Assembly (NCBI GenBank): GCA_030432695.1
Contig: JAUILN010000013.1
Location: 277,025-341,024, forward strand
Direction: 5' to 3'
Length of the DNA stretch: 64,000 nucleotides
From: a bacterium
GTDB taxonomy: Bacteria > Planctomycetota > UBA1135 > UBA2386
The position numbers and the translations under genes are program-made. This document shows positions 42,409-52,513 of this stretch, piece by piece. Under the pieces are notes generated by a model. The model did no database searches, was not told the origin of the DNA, and worked only from the letters and a program-made list of their open reading frames with translations. Positions within the stretch are counted from its first letter, which is position 1. Every line of letters begins with the position of its first letter.

Positions 42409-44490
42409 ATGCTCCGCCCCTCCGTCACCGGCCGGTCTCCGGCCGCCGCAGGCGTCCTCTTCGCCATGTCGCTGCTCCTGGTGGGATCTGCGACGCTCGA
42501 GGCCCAACAGCAGCCCCTCACCGGCCCCAGCGGCCTGTTCGGGCAGCTCTATCCGGCCCGCGCGAAGACCTTCATCAAGGCCAGTTCGGATCCGGACGAG
42601 CGGCCCCAGGCCCCGGTCGCCGGCAACGACGACGGCTTCTCCGGAACCAACGCCTGCGAGGCGTTCCGCGACCGGGTCGGCCTCGACGAGGTGGCGGTCC
42701 TCGCCGACATCCAGGGGCGGTCCGGCTTCATGGGCTGCTTCTTCCGGAACTACTGGTCAGGACTGATCGGCTTCCCCGTCTCGCCGCAGGAGTCGAACCG
42801 GGCCCAGATCCTGATCGATGGCCTGCCGCGCCACGACCTACCGTTGCCGGACTACTTCCGCAATCCATCGGATCCTCGCGGTCAGGTGGCGCCCTTCGAC
42901 GGGCCGTTCACCGCGAACCGGGCCGGCGGGCACGTCACGCACACGCCGCTCTCCTGGCAGAACAGCTTCCAGGTCCGGGTGTTCGAGAACTCGTTCTCGA
43001 ACGCGGCGCGGTTCCACAAGGTCGCCGGCACCCTGGCCTCGCCGGAAGGTCTGGTGCAGGCGCCCGACAAGCAGGCCTGGGAACGGGTCTACGGCCGGAT
43101 CGGCGGGTGGCGTCACGACGTGCCGCGGCGCCTGCGTCAGCACGTGATGAACCTCGCGCCCGACGCGGGTCGCCAGGAACTGGTGCTGTTCGGGCCAGCC
43201 ACGTTGTTGGAACTCCGGGCCCGGGTCCGCAATGCCGCGGCGTGGAACGACCTGTGGGTCAGGTTCCACTGGGACGGTGAGCGGCGGCCGTCGGTCGAGC
43301 TGCCGTTCCGCCTGCTCTGTGGCCGCGTCCGTCATCCGTTCTCGCAGCCGCTCGACACGCTGCTGTTCGGCAACGACGGGGCCCTCGAGAGCTGGTGCTA
43401 CTTCCCGATGTCGTTCGCCGACGAGGCGCGGATCACCTTCGAGAACCGTGGGCGGCAGCCGATCGATCTCACCTTCGAGTACGCCCAGCACGACGGTCCG
43501 TGTCCGGGCACCTGGGGTTACTTCCACGCCTTCTACGACCGCGCGGTGACGCGTCTCGGCCAGACCTTCTTCGGGCCGAAGATCGAGGATGCGCGCGGCA
43601 TGCTGCGCGCCCTGTTCCTGGAGACGATCTGCGACACCTCGGGCCGGATCGGCGCCGGCATGGACCTCGCCCACCTCGAGGGCGACCTGCTGATCCGCAT
43701 CAACGGCAACCGCGGCGACGAGCACAACTTCGCCGCCACCGAGACCTCGGTCGGCAAGTGGGGGTGGTACGGCACTCCCTCGGATGCCCTGTTCGCCACC
43801 GACACGTCGTTCAACACCGGCTTCCTGGTGCGCCAGGACCCGACATCCGGGCTGGTCGAGTCGGAGCGGATCCAGGGTTCGACGTTCGTCTTCGATCCGG
43901 TGCACTTCGTCGACGGCATCGAGATCGCCCTCGAGCATGGCGTGCAGAACCTGTCGAGCGCCGACTACGGGCTGGTCTCCGTGCTCTACATGCAGGACGG
44001 CCCGGCCCGGCTGCTGGTCGACGAACTCGACGTCGGAGATCTCGCGGCGGAGGCGCAGCGCAACGTGCAGTTCACCAACGCGCCGATCTTCAACCTCCAG
44101 AGCCCGTTCTTCCGGGACCACTTCTTCGGCACGCCGCCGCTCAGCGATGACGGTCGGGACATCCGGAGTTCCTATCGGTTCCGCGTCAACGACCCGCAGC
44201 TGGCCGGCAACAAGGGTGTCTGCATCGGCTTCCGCCTCGATCGCGAGCGGGTCGCCAAGGGCGGGGTCGCGCAGGCGCGGGTGTTCGTCAACGGTGCCTA
44301 CGCGGGCCTGCTGCACAGCTGGACCTCCAACGCCTTGAACCGTTGGAAGGAAGGCGGCGAGCTGGAGGTCGAGTTGCCGCGGTCGCTGACCGACGGGTTG
44401 ACCACCTTCGACATCGAGATCCGTCACGAGCCGAGCACCTTGCCGGTGAGGGTCGGCGCGATCCGGGTCTATCGCTACGTGCGGGGCTGA
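42409..44490 (+). CDS. secreted DUF2961 (GH172-like) protein
   Basis: 693 aa with a signal peptide (residues 1-32, ending in ATLEAQ). The N-terminal half shows DUF2961 features: GFSGTNACEAFRDR, RAQILIDGLPRHDLPLPDYF, SWCYFPMSFADEARITFENRG and GYFHAFYDR, arranged as two jelly-roll strand sets. GH172 enzymes act on fructofuranose or arabinofuranose linkages. Their usual GTGTEDYF block is here ATETSVGKWGWYG, so the active site is altered and a different sugar, or loss of activity, is possible. A further beta domain fills residues 540-690. Upstream in-frame codons to 42151 overlap the divergent rhodanese gene and are rejected in favour of the ATG before the signal peptide. Confidence 0.78.
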   Translation: MLRPSVTGRSPAAAGVLFAMSLLLVGSATLEAQQQPLTGPSGLFGQLYPARAKTFIKASSDPDERPQAPVAGNDDGFSGTNACEAFRDRVGLDEVAVLADIQGRSGFMGCFFRNYWSGLIGFPVSPQESNRAQILIDGLPRHDLPLPDYFRNPSDPRGQVAPFDGPFTANRAGGHVTHTPLSWQNSFQVRVFENSFSNAARFHKVAGTLASPEGLVQAPDKQAWERVYGRIGGWRHDVPRRLRQHVMNLAPDAGRQELVLFGPATLLELRARVRNAAAWNDLWVRFHWDGERRPSVELPFRLLCGRVRHPFSQPLDTLLFGNDGALESWCYFPMSFADEARITFENRGRQPIDLTFEYAQHDGPCPGTWGYFHAFYDRAVTRLGQTFFGPKIEDARGMLRALFLETICDTSGRIGAGMDLAHLEGDLLIRINGNRGDEHNFAATETSVGKWGWYGTPSDALFATDTSFNTGFLVRQDPTSGLVESERIQGSTFVFDPVHFVDGIEIALEHGVQNLSSADYGLVSVLYMQDGPARLLVDELDVGDLAAEAQRNVQFTNAPIFNLQSPFFRDHFFGTPPLSDDGRDIRSSYRFRVNDPQLAGNKGVCIGFRLDRERVAKGGVAQARVFVNGAYAGLLHSWTSNALNRWKEGGELEVELPRSLTDGLTTFDIEIRHEPSTLPVRVGAIRVYRYVRG

Positions 44491-44503
44491 CGCTGCGCGG
44501 TCT

Positions 44504-44908
44504 TCAGTCCGCAAGCAGTCGACCCAGCGCGATCCCGCCGAACACCCCGAGCACCGCGCCGCAGTTCTGGGCCAACGCGTTCAGCAGCGCGCGTCCGGTA
44601 TGGCCCAGGCGCAGCAGCTCGGCGGTCTCGAAGGCGAAGGTGGAGAAGGTGGTGAACGCGCCGAGGAAGCCGGCGAGCAGGATCGTTCGGGTCCGTGTGC
44701 CGAACAGCTGACCCTCGTCGGCCAGCACCACCACGAGGCCGAACAGCAGGCTGCCGACGACGTTCACCACCACGGTGGCGACCGGGAAGGCCCCGTGTTC
44801 CGCGGGGGCCACCGCGCGGTAGACGGCATAGCGACTCATCGCCCCCAGTCCTCCCGCGCCGGCGAGCGCGAGCCACGAGCCCAACGTCATCCCGGCCGCT
44901 CCGCTCAT
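44504..44908 (-). CDS. crcB: fluoride ion channel CrcB/Fluc
   Basis: 134 aa, four membrane helices. Family landmarks are GGLGAMSRY in the first helix, [20 protein letters not shown] (Asn of the pore), the [15 protein letters not shown] segment with the two stacked Phe positions of the fluoride path, and a final glycine-rich helix. It would export fluoride as a dual-topology dimer. The ATG at 44908 overlaps the stop of the GNAT-nitrilase gene (ATGA), so both are on one message. No fluoride riboswitch is recognisable before the operon. A second ATG six codons on is an alternative start. Confidence 0.93.
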   Translation of the reverse strand: MSGAAGMTLGSWLALAGAGGLGAMSRYAVYRAVAPAEHGAFPVATVVVNVVGSLLFGLVVVLADEGQLFGTRTRTILLAGFLGAFTTFSTFAFETAELLRLGHTGRALLNALAQNCGAVLGVFGGIALGRLLAD

Positions 44909-46461
44909 ACCTCGCGCTCCTGACCGTCCTCCTGCCATCGCACCTTGTAGAGGTCGGTGCGGCGGTCCCGCCAGTTCTGCGTCGAGCCGCGGTACTTGTG
45001 CCGGCGCAGCAACTCGACGTCGAGGTCCTGGATCACCAGCGTCTCGATGTTCGGCGTGCACTCCGCGGCGATCGCATCACGGCTGAACGGGATGTCGGCC
45101 GGCGTGTAGATTCCCGACTGCGCGTAGTGGATGTCGGCGTTGGCCGTGAACGGCAGGTTGCCGACGCAGCCGGCGAGTGCCACATACATGTGGTTCTCGA
45201 TGCAGCGCGCCATCGCACAGTTGCGGACCCGCAGATAGCCGAACCGCTCGTCGGTGTTGAACGGCACGAACAGGATCTTGGCGCCCTTGCGGGCAGCGAT
45301 CCGCGACAGCTCCGGGAACTCGACGTCGTAGCAGATCTGGATCGCGATGCGTCCGCAGTCGGTGTTGAACACCTCGACCGTGTCGCCACCTACCACGCCC
45401 CACCAGCGCCATTCGGCCGGAGTGATGTGGATCTTGTACTGCTTCTCGATGCTGCCGTCGCGCTTGAACAGGTAGGCGATGTTGTAGAGCGTGTCGTCTT
45501 CGACCGCGAACGTGGAGCCACCGATGATGTTGACGTGGTAGCGGAGCGCGAGATCGGCGAACAGTTCGATGTAGCGCGGCGTGTAGTCGGCCAGCTTCCG
45601 CGCGGCCTGGCTGGGCCGCTTGGCGTCGATCAGCGACATCAGCTGGGTCGAGATCAGCTCGGGGAACAGCAGGAAGTCGGCCTTGTAGTCCGAGGCGGTG
45701 TCCACGAAGTACTCGCACTGCTTCTCGAACGCCTCGAACGACTCGATCGCGCGCATCTGGTACTGGACCACCGCGATCCGCACCACCTGCACCGGTCGCA
45801 CGCTGCGCTTCTTGAACGGCCGGTAGTCCACGTTGGTCCACTCCATGTGGGTGGCCCAACCGGCGCTGTCCTCGTCCGACGGCAGGTAGTCCTTGATGAC
45901 CTGCCGCACCTCGAACTCGTTGGCGAGCTGTGCGGTCAACACCTGGTCGTAGAGCCGCTTCTCCTCGACCGCGGCGACGTATTCGTGCGCGGTCATCTCC
46001 TCCTGGACCTTGGCGTAGCCTGGGATGCGGCCGCCGATCACGATGCCCTTGAGGTTGCGTTCCCGGCAAAGCTGCTTGCGGGCCTCGTACAGCCGGCGCG
46101 CGAGCTTCATTCCGCGGTATTCCGGGTCGACCATGATCTCGATGCCGTACAGCGTGTCGCCCTCGGGATCGTGGTTCTTGATGAAGCCGTTGTCGGCGAT
46201 CACGGTCCAGTCGTGCCACTCCGAGTAGAGGTCGAAGTCGACCACCAGGCTGGCGGAACTCGCGACGATCACGCCGTCGTACTCGACGCAGATCTGGCCC
46301 TCGGGGAAGTGCTGGAGCTGGCTCTCGAACTGCGCCTGCGACCAGGTCGGCATGTTCGGGAAGCAGGCGCGCTGCAACTCGACGACGCGGTCGAAGTCCG
46401 CGGCGGTGAGCGGACGGGCATTGACGCTGGACTCGAATTCCTTGAGGTCGATCTCGGGCAA
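44905..46461 (-). CDS. bifunctional GNAT acetyltransferase / carbon-nitrogen hydrolase
   Basis: 518-aa fusion. Residues 10-190 form a GNAT domain with the acetyl-CoA motif [20 protein letters not shown] near residue 115. Residues about 225-500 form a nitrilase-superfamily amidase with the catalytic triad Glu in LLFPELIS (about 264), Lys in [10 protein letters not shown] (about 343) and Cys in [11 protein letters not shown] (about 373). Such fusions are known in several phyla but have no settled substrate. The TTG at 46461 is chosen as start because GGAG lies at ideal spacing upstream and the conserved region begins directly; no ATG fits. Divergent from the sirtuin gene with 103 bases between. 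Confidence 0.9.
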   Translation of the reverse strand: MPEIDLKEFESSVNARPLTAADFDRVVELQRACFPNMPTWSQAQFESQLQHFPEGQICVEYDGVIVASSASLVVDFDLYSEWHDWTVIADNGFIKNHDPEGDTLYGIEIMVDPEYRGMKLARRLYEARKQLCRERNLKGIVIGGRIPGYAKVQEEMTAHEYVAAVEEKRLYDQVLTAQLANEFEVRQVIKDYLPSDEDSAGWATHMEWTNVDYRPFKKRSVRPVQVVRIAVVQYQMRAIESFEAFEKQCEYFVDTASDYKADFLLFPELISTQLMSLIDAKRPSQAARKLADYTPRYIELFADLALRYHVNIIGGSTFAVEDDTLYNIAYLFKRDGSIEKQYKIHITPAEWRWWGVVGGDTVEVFNTDCGRIAIQICYDVEFPELSRIAARKGAKILFVPFNTDERFGYLRVRNCAMARCIENHMYVALAGCVGNLPFTANADIHYAQSGIYTPADIPFSRDAIAAECTPNIETLVIQDLDVELLRRHKYRGSTQNWRDRRTDLYKVRWQEDGQEREV

Positions 46462-46564
46462 GGGGTCTCCTGGACGGTGTGAAGCCGTTCTCCCGCAGTC
46501 TATCCAAGCGAAGGCGGTTCCACATTGGCGCAACTCGCGCGCCTCTGCTTGGATTCCCGATCCC

Positions 46565-47442
<878 letters not shown>

Positions 47443-47446
<4 letters not shown>

Positions 47447-49380
47447 GCCTGGTGGCACTGGAAGGCGGCAGCCGCACGATCGGCCCGCGGAAGATCCTCG
47501 ACGAGGTTTCGATCGTCGTCGGCGAGGGTGACCGGATCGGGCTGGTGGGGGTCAACGGCTGCGGCAAGTCGACCCTGCTGCGCCTGCTGGCCGGCCAGGA
47601 GGAACTCGACGACGGTCGGCGCACGGTGCGCCGCGGGCTGAAGCTCGGCTTCCTGCCGCAGGAGCCGGAGGTCCCCGCGGGGCAGTCGGTGCGCGCGGTG
47701 GTCCGGTCGGGACTCGGGGAGCGGGCGGAGGTGCTCGAGGAGCTCGATGCCGTGCACGCCGAGATGGCCGAGGCCGGCGACGATCCGGATCGTCTCGATC
47801 GGCTGCTGCGCCGGCAGGCGCAGCTCGACGATCGGCTCACCGAACTCGGCGGCCACGACATCGAGCACCGTATCGAGTCGCTGATCCACGACGTCGGCCT
47901 GCCCGATCCCGAGGCGCTGTGCACCGACATGTCGGGCGGTGAGCGACGTCGCGTGGCGCTGGCGCGGCTGTTGATCGGCGAGCCCGAGCTGCTGCTCCTC
48001 GACGAGCCGACCAACCACCTCGATGCCGAGGTCGTGCAGTGGTTGGAGGACTTCCTGCTGGCGCAGTCCGGTGCGATGGTCCTGGTGACCCACGACCGCT
48101 ACTTCCTCGACCGGGCCGTGACGCGGATCGTCGAGGTCGACCGCTCGAAGCTCTTCTCCTACGACGGCGGCTACGCCGACTACCTCGGCCAACGCGCCGA
48201 GCGGATCGCGCGCGAGGAGCGCGGCGAGCAGAGTCGGCTCAACGCGCTGCGTCGCGAGACCGCGTGGATCCGCCGTGGCCCGCCGGCGCGGACCACCAAG
48301 TCGAAGTCGCGGATCCAGGCCTACGAGAAGCTGAAGGACGACGTGCCCGATGCCGAACCGGGGGAGGTCCGCTTCGAGATCCCGCCGGGGCCGCGGCTGG
48401 GCGAGAAGGTGTTGACGCTGACCGGGATCACCAAGCGCTACGGCGAGCGGACGATCCTGGAGGGCCTCGACCTGGAGCTGATGCGCGGTCAGCGGCTCGG
48501 AGTGGTCGGGCCCAACGGTGCCGGCAAGACCACCTTCGTGCGCATCGCGGTCGGCGAACTCGAGGCCGACGAGGGGCGGCGCGAGGTCGGGCCGACGGTC
48601 GAGTTCGGCTACGTCGACCAGAATCGGGCCGAGCTGCGCGGCGACCTCACGGTGGTCGAGGCGGTCGGCGGCGGCAACGACCACGTGCCGTTCGGCGACC
48701 GCAAGGTGCGGGTCGAGACCTTCATGGAGCGGTTCCTGTTCCCCTCGGAGCGGCTCCGCACCCGGGTTGACGCATTGTCGGGCGGCGAACGCAACCGCGT
48801 GCAGCTGGCCAGGCTGTTGGCGCGCGGCGGCAACGTGCTGGTGTTGGACGAACCGACCAACGACCTCGACCTCGCGACCCTGCGGATCCTCGAGGAAGCG
48901 CTGTGCGACTTCCCCGGCACCGTGATCTGCGTCAGCCACGACCGCTGGTTCCTCGACCGGGTCGCGACCCGCGTCCTGCACGTCGGCGGGGACGGTCACC
49001 ACCGGATCTGGGACGGTCCGCTGAGCTTCCTGCTGGAGCGGCTCGAGGCGGAGCGCGACGCCGCAGCAAGGGTCGCCGCCGAGGCGCAGGCGGCCGAGCG
49101 GGCCCGCAAGAAGGCGGCGGAGCAGGCCGAGCGGCAGACCCAGGCGCGGTCGGGCAACAAGCTGAGCTGGGCGGAGCGTCAGGAGCTGGAGGGGATCGAG
49201 GACGCGATCTCTGCGGCCGAGCAGGATCTCGCCGACCTGGACGCGGTGCTCGGGGACCCGTTGGTCTACACCGATGATCCCCGCGAAGTGCTGCGTCTCA
49301 CCGAACAGCGGCCAGCGATCGAGGCGAAGATCGAGCAGCTCTACGCGCGCTGGGAGGATCTGGAGTCCCGCGCCGACTGA
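47443..49380 (+). CDS. ABC-F family ATPase (Uup-like)
   Basis: 645-aa soluble ATPase with two ABC domains and no membrane part; family members act on the ribosome (EttA/Uup/resistance types). First domain: Walker A GVNGCGKST (about 36-44), SGGERRR, Walker B LLLLDEPTNHLD. Second: GPNGAGKTT (about 356-364), SGGERNR, LVLDEPTNDLD, with HDRWFLDRV. The linker between them is basic (RRGPPARTTKSKSRIQAYEK), and the C-terminal 100 residues form a charged coiled coil ending in an EQLYARWEDLE helix, which is the Uup pattern. GGAGG precedes the ATG at good spacing within the sirtuin gene end. A terminator hairpin follows. Confidence 0.93.
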
Positions 49381-49507
49381 AGACGTACACCTGGTGCCAG
49401 TCATCCATCGACCAGCTGTTCCCGGCTCGCGCGGTCACAGGTGAGGCCGGCTTCGCCGGAGCGGCAGCAGCCTCGCTCGAGCCGGGGCAGGTCGACCCAC
49501 GCCCAAG

Positions 49508-49560
49508 GAAAAGGGGGCCGACGGCGGCAGGGAGGACAACGCCTCTGGCCCCCTTTTCTT
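49508..49560 (+). terminator. intrinsic terminator downstream of the ABC-F gene
   Basis: A perfect 12-base inverted repeat (GAAAAGGGGGCC and its complement) with a 27-base loop puts GGCCCCC directly before TTTTCTT. It lies 128 bases after the ABC-F stop and 63 before the symporter start, so it separates the two units. The A/T-rich outer arms would also allow function on the opposite strand. Confidence 0.65.
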
Positions 49561-49622
49561 GTGAGGCACCGGATGTACATCTTCCCTTCGGCGTCCGCCT
49601 GCAGGCGCGATAGCGTGCCGGC

Positions 49623-51095
49623 ATGAACCTGCTCCGTCCGCGCATCGTCCTCCTGGCGTTGTTCGTGCTCTTCGTGATCGGTGCTGCGATCAGCACCGCG
49701 TTCGGCGTCGAAACGGAGCGCGCCGTGGCGGTCGCGGTCCTCGGCGGCCTGACGCTGTTGGTCATCGGCCTGTCGATCCTCGGAAGGATGGCGATGCACT
49801 GGCGGATCCTGGCGTCGATGGGGGTCGGCGTCGTGGGCGGGATCGCCGCGGCCAACCTGGGCTCCGCCGACATCGTCGCGGACACGGTCGCACCGATGGG
49901 CAAGCTGTTCCTCAACTTGCTCAAGATGGTCGCGGTGCCGCTGGTGCTGTTCTCGCTGGTCGCCGGCGTCGCCAGCCTGAACGACACCTCGAAGGTCGGG
50001 CGCATCGGCGGCAAGACCATCTTGCTCTATCTCGGCACGACCGCGGTCGCCATCGCGCTGGGACTGCTGGTGGCGAGCGTGGTCCGGCCGGGGAGCAGCA
50101 TCACCGAGGAGACCCGGCAGAGCCTGCTCTCGCAGTTCAGCGACAAGGCCCAGGAGGCGATCGACAAGGCCGGCGCGGTCGAGGGTCAGATGGGAGTCTG
50201 GGACTTCCTGATCTCGGTGGTGCCGACCAATCCATTCGGGGCGCTGGCGGTGCCGGAGATGCTGCAGGTGGTGCTGTTCGCGCTGCTGCTCGGTCTGGCG
50301 CTGACCCGGCTCGGCGCCGCGAAGGCCGAGCCGGTGGTGACCCTGTTCCAGCGCCTCTCCGATGCGGTCATCGAGCTGGTGCACATGGTCATGAAGCTGG
50401 CGCCGCTCGGCGTGTTCGCCCTGATCGCCGGCGTGCTGGCCGACCTCGGCAAGGACCCGGAGAAGCTCGAGGAGGTCGGCACCGCGCTGCTGAGCTACAT
50501 GGCGACCGTGCTGCTCGCGCTCTTCCTCCACGGCCTGCTGGTCTACACCAGCCTGCTCGCCGCGCTCAGCAAGGTGCCGATCCGCAAGTTCTTCCGCGCG
50601 ATGGTGCCTGCCCAGCTGGTCGCGCTGAGCACCAGCTCGTCGGCCGCCACGCTGCCGGTGACGATCGACTGTTGCGAGAAGGGGGTCGGAGTCGACGAGG
50701 AAGTCAGCTCGTTCGTGCTGCCGATCGGCGCGACGATCAACATGGACGGGACGGGCCTGTACCAGGGTGTCGCCGCGGTGTTCATCGCGACCGTCTACGG
50801 CATGGACCTGACGCTCGGTCAGCAGCTCGGCATCGTGCTCACCGCGGCGCTGGCGTCGATCGGCACGGCCGCGGTCCCGGGCGTGGGCCTGATCATGCTG
50901 GTGATCGTGCTCAAGCAGGCGGGCATCCCGGCCGAGGGAGTCGGCCTGATCCTCGCGGTGGACCGGCCGCTCGACATGGCGCGGACGGTGCTGAACGTCA
51001 CCGGGGATGCGACCGTGTGCACGATCGTCGCGTCGAGCGAAGGGCTGATCGAGGCGGATGCCGGTGCCGAGGAAGGTTCGGCGGGCGAGCCGTGA
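49623..51095 (+). CDS. dicarboxylate/amino acid:cation symporter (DAACS family)
   Basis: 490-aa Na+ or H+ driven importer of the GltP/DctA/Glt(Ph) fold. Diagnostic motifs are the HP1 serine-rich tip STSSSAATLP (about 338-347), the TM7 GATINMDGTGLYQG (about 375-388) in place of NMDGT, and the HP2/TM8 region DRPLDMARTVLNVTGDA (about 443-459) with the Asp that binds the substrate amino group and Arg/Asn. A 35-residue hydrophilic insert (TEETRQSLLSQFSDKAQEAI) lies between TM3 and TM4. The DR-x-x-D-x-x-R-T wording favours amino acids such as Glu/Asp or neutral residues; substrate not certain. Single-gene unit between two terminators. Confidence 0.93.
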   Translation: MNLLRPRIVLLALFVLFVIGAAISTAFGVETERAVAVAVLGGLTLLVIGLSILGRMAMHWRILASMGVGVVGGIAAANLGSADIVADTVAPMGKLFLNLLKMVAVPLVLFSLVAGVASLNDTSKVGRIGGKTILLYLGTTAVAIALGLLVASVVRPGSSITEETRQSLLSQFSDKAQEAIDKAGAVEGQMGVWDFLISVVPTNPFGALAVPEMLQVVLFALLLGLALTRLGAAKAEPVVTLFQRLSDAVIELVHMVMKLAPLGVFALIAGVLADLGKDPEKLEEVGTALLSYMATVLLALFLHGLLVYTSLLAALSKVPIRKFFRAMVPAQLVALSTSSSAATLPVTIDCCEKGVGVDEEVSSFVLPIGATINMDGTGLYQGVAAVFIATVYGMDLTLGQQLGIVLTAALASIGTAAVPGVGLIMLVIVLKQAGIPAEGVGLILAVDRPLDMARTVLNVTGDATVCTIVASSEGLIEADAGAEEGSAGEP

Positions 51096-51135
51096 CACCC
51101 TCCCGTTTGCGGCCTTCCCGCAGCTCGGGCCACGT

Positions 51136-51183
51136 CCCCGGCTCGAACCAGCCCCGGCTCGAACCAGCCCCGGCTCGAACCAG
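51136..51183. repeat. 16-bp tandem repeat, three perfect copies
   Basis: The unit CCCCGGCTCGAACCAG occurs three times in succession (51136, 51152, 51168) and a fourth begins with CCCC. It lies between the symporter stop and the tRNA-Ala terminator, with no gene. The unit contains TCGAACC, as found in tRNA T-loops on the complementary strand, possibly a trace of tRNA-derived sequence. Confidence 0.88.
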
Positions 51184-51192
51184 CCCCAACGC

Positions 51193-51229
51193 AAAACGGC
51201 CGGCTCCGCGCGAGGCGAAGCCGGCCGTT
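51193..51229 (-). terminator. intrinsic terminator of tRNA-Ala
   Basis: Read on the minus strand, an 11-base perfect stem (AACGGCCGGCT with its complement, 13-base loop) is followed by TTTT. It begins 13 bases after the 3' end of the tRNA, exactly where a tRNA transcript should end. Confidence 0.68.
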
Positions 51230-51241
51230 CGGCTCGGGTCT

Positions 51242-51314
51242 TGGAGAGTAGGGGAGTCGAACCCCTGACCTCCACAATGCCATTGTGGCGCTCTACCAAC
51301 TGAGCTAACTCCCC
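51242..51314 (-). tRNA. tRNA-Ala (anticodon GGC)
   Basis: A 73-base cloverleaf: 7-bp acceptor GGGGAGT/ACTCTCC containing the G3-U70 pair that identifies alanine tRNAs, D stem GCTC/GAGC, anticodon stem CCACA/TGTGG with loop ATGGCAT (anticodon GGC, reading GCC and GCU), T stem AGGGG/CCCCT with loop TTCGACT, discriminator A. CCA is not encoded. It is transcribed alone, with a promoter at 51373-51400 and a terminator at 51193-51229. Confidence 0.97.
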
Positions 51315-51335
51315 GAGCGAAGGGACCCCGACCGC

Positions 51336-51355
51336 CGCGAAAGCATGCTTTCGCG
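51336..51355. promoter_or_regulatory. 20-bp perfect palindrome in the tRNA-Ala leader
   Basis: The sequence CGCGAAAG-CATG-CTTTCGCG is its own reverse complement. It lies between the predicted promoter and the tRNA 5' end, so the precursor RNA would carry an 8-bp hairpin with a CATG loop 22 bases before the mature tRNA. It may be a processing structure or a protein site. Confidence 0.5.
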
Positions 51356-51372
51356 CCCGTTGGGGGCCAGGA

Positions 51373-51400
51373 AGGTTAGCTCTGCGCCCCTGCCGGTCAA
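51373..51400 (-). promoter_or_regulatory. sigma70-type promoter of tRNA-Ala
   Basis: On the minus strand, TTGACC (-35, five of six consensus bases) is followed after 16 bases by TAACCT (-10). Predicted start near 51366, giving a leader of about 50 bases to the tRNA. Confidence 0.5.
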
Positions 51401-51591
51401 GAGCGCGTCGGAGGAAACACACGGGCTGCGCCGGGGCCGGCTTGTGGAAATGTGGAGAAGCCTTGATACCCTTGCGCCCCGCCGGACAGGTCCGTCCCGA
51501 GCGTCGGAGGCATCGTGCCTTCGCGGCGGGCGCCGGCGAAGAATCAGGGCGGTGGTCGGTCAGCCACCGTCGAGCGACTGGGAGGTCCCCG

Positions 51592-52497
51592 TTGGTCAAG
51601 AAGACTTCGATCCTGGAGAAGCTGCGCAGCCGGCTTCGTTCGTCCGTCGTCCACGTCGACGACTCGTCGCGTTCCGGCGCGATGGGACGCGATGGCGGCG
51701 GGGGATCCGCGCCCCGGGTCAGCATGCCCGATCGTGCCGCGTCGCAGCCTGCCACTCCCGAGCCCGCACCGCGCGTCGATGCGGTGGCCCGGCCGCTCGC
51801 CGAGCGGGCCTCGAGCCGCAAGCTCAGCCACCAGGAAGAGGCGACGGTCGCGATCAAGGACGGCTTCCAGGAGCTGGCGAGCCTGTTGCGCGGCATGCAG
51901 GCACGGGTCGACGACCAGGGCCGGCGCGTCGCCGACGTCACCGAGGGCATCGTCCGCCTACCCGAACTCGGGGAGCAGCAGATCGCGCTGCTGCGCCAGG
52001 TCGCGGACCGGCTCGAGCGCCAGGACGCGGCGCAGCACGAGATCGCCAGTCGGCTCGGCGAGCTGCCCGAGACCCTGCGCGGGGTCCGTGAAGCGCTCGA
52101 TCGCGCCGCCGCGACCGATGCGCGCACCGCCGAGACCCTCGGCGAGTTCCGCTCGCACATGTCGCGGATCCAGGACTCGATGGGACAGATGGTCGAGCAC
52201 TCGCGGCGCAGCTCCGAGGCGGCCGGCAAGCTGGCGACGCGCCCCGACGAGCAGGCCCGTGAACTGGTCGACGAGATGGCTCGCGAACAGCGCGCGGTGC
52301 AGGGCGAGATCGTCGAGCAGCTCCAGGCGTCGACCGCCGGACAGGTGCAGACCCTCCGCGACGCGCAGGCCGATCAGGCCAACCGACTCGGCAAGCTGGT
52401 CGAGGACGGCACCCGCACCAATCGGGCGATCCTGATCCTGCTGGGACTGGTGTTCGCCGCGCTGGTGGTCATCGCCGGCGTGCTCGCCTCGTCCTGA
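51592..52497 (+). CDS. coiled-coil protein with C-terminal membrane anchor
   Basis: 301 aa. The TTG at 51592 is fixed as start by GGGAGG six bases upstream; longer in-frame extension has no ribosome binding site. Residues 1-75 are basic then Pro/Ala-rich and probably disordered. Residues about 80-270 are almost entirely charged helix with heptad-like spacing (for example LRQVADRLERQDAAQHEIASR and ARELVDEMAREQRAVQGEIV), resembling MCP-like or phage tape-like coiled coils. Residues 276-298 are a single membrane segment at the extreme C-terminus, so it is tail-anchored with its helix in the cytoplasm. Function unknown; a scaffold or DNA-segregation-like role is speculative. The histidine phosphatase follows after 16 bases. 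Confidence 0.75.
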   Translation: MVKKTSILEKLRSRLRSSVVHVDDSSRSGAMGRDGGGGSAPRVSMPDRAASQPATPEPAPRVDAVARPLAERASSRKLSHQEEATVAIKDGFQELASLLRGMQARVDDQGRRVADVTEGIVRLPELGEQQIALLRQVADRLERQDAAQHEIASRLGELPETLRGVREALDRAAATDARTAETLGEFRSHMSRIQDSMGQMVEHSRRSSEAAGKLATRPDEQARELVDEMAREQRAVQGEIVEQLQASTAGQVQTLRDAQADQANRLGKLVEDGTRTNRAILILLGLVFAALVVIAGVLASS

Positions 52498-52513
52498 TCG
52501 AGACGCGCATCCG

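Noticed and set aside
46502-46554. Inverted ATCCAAGC / GCTTGGAT pair in the sirtuin/GNAT-nitrilase divergent promoter
   Set aside because: Eight-base arms 37 bases apart are weak evidence for an operator, and one copy lies too close to the sirtuin start.
51136-51183. Possible CRISPR array
   Set aside because: The three 16-bp repeats are contiguous without spacers and no cas genes are present in the window.
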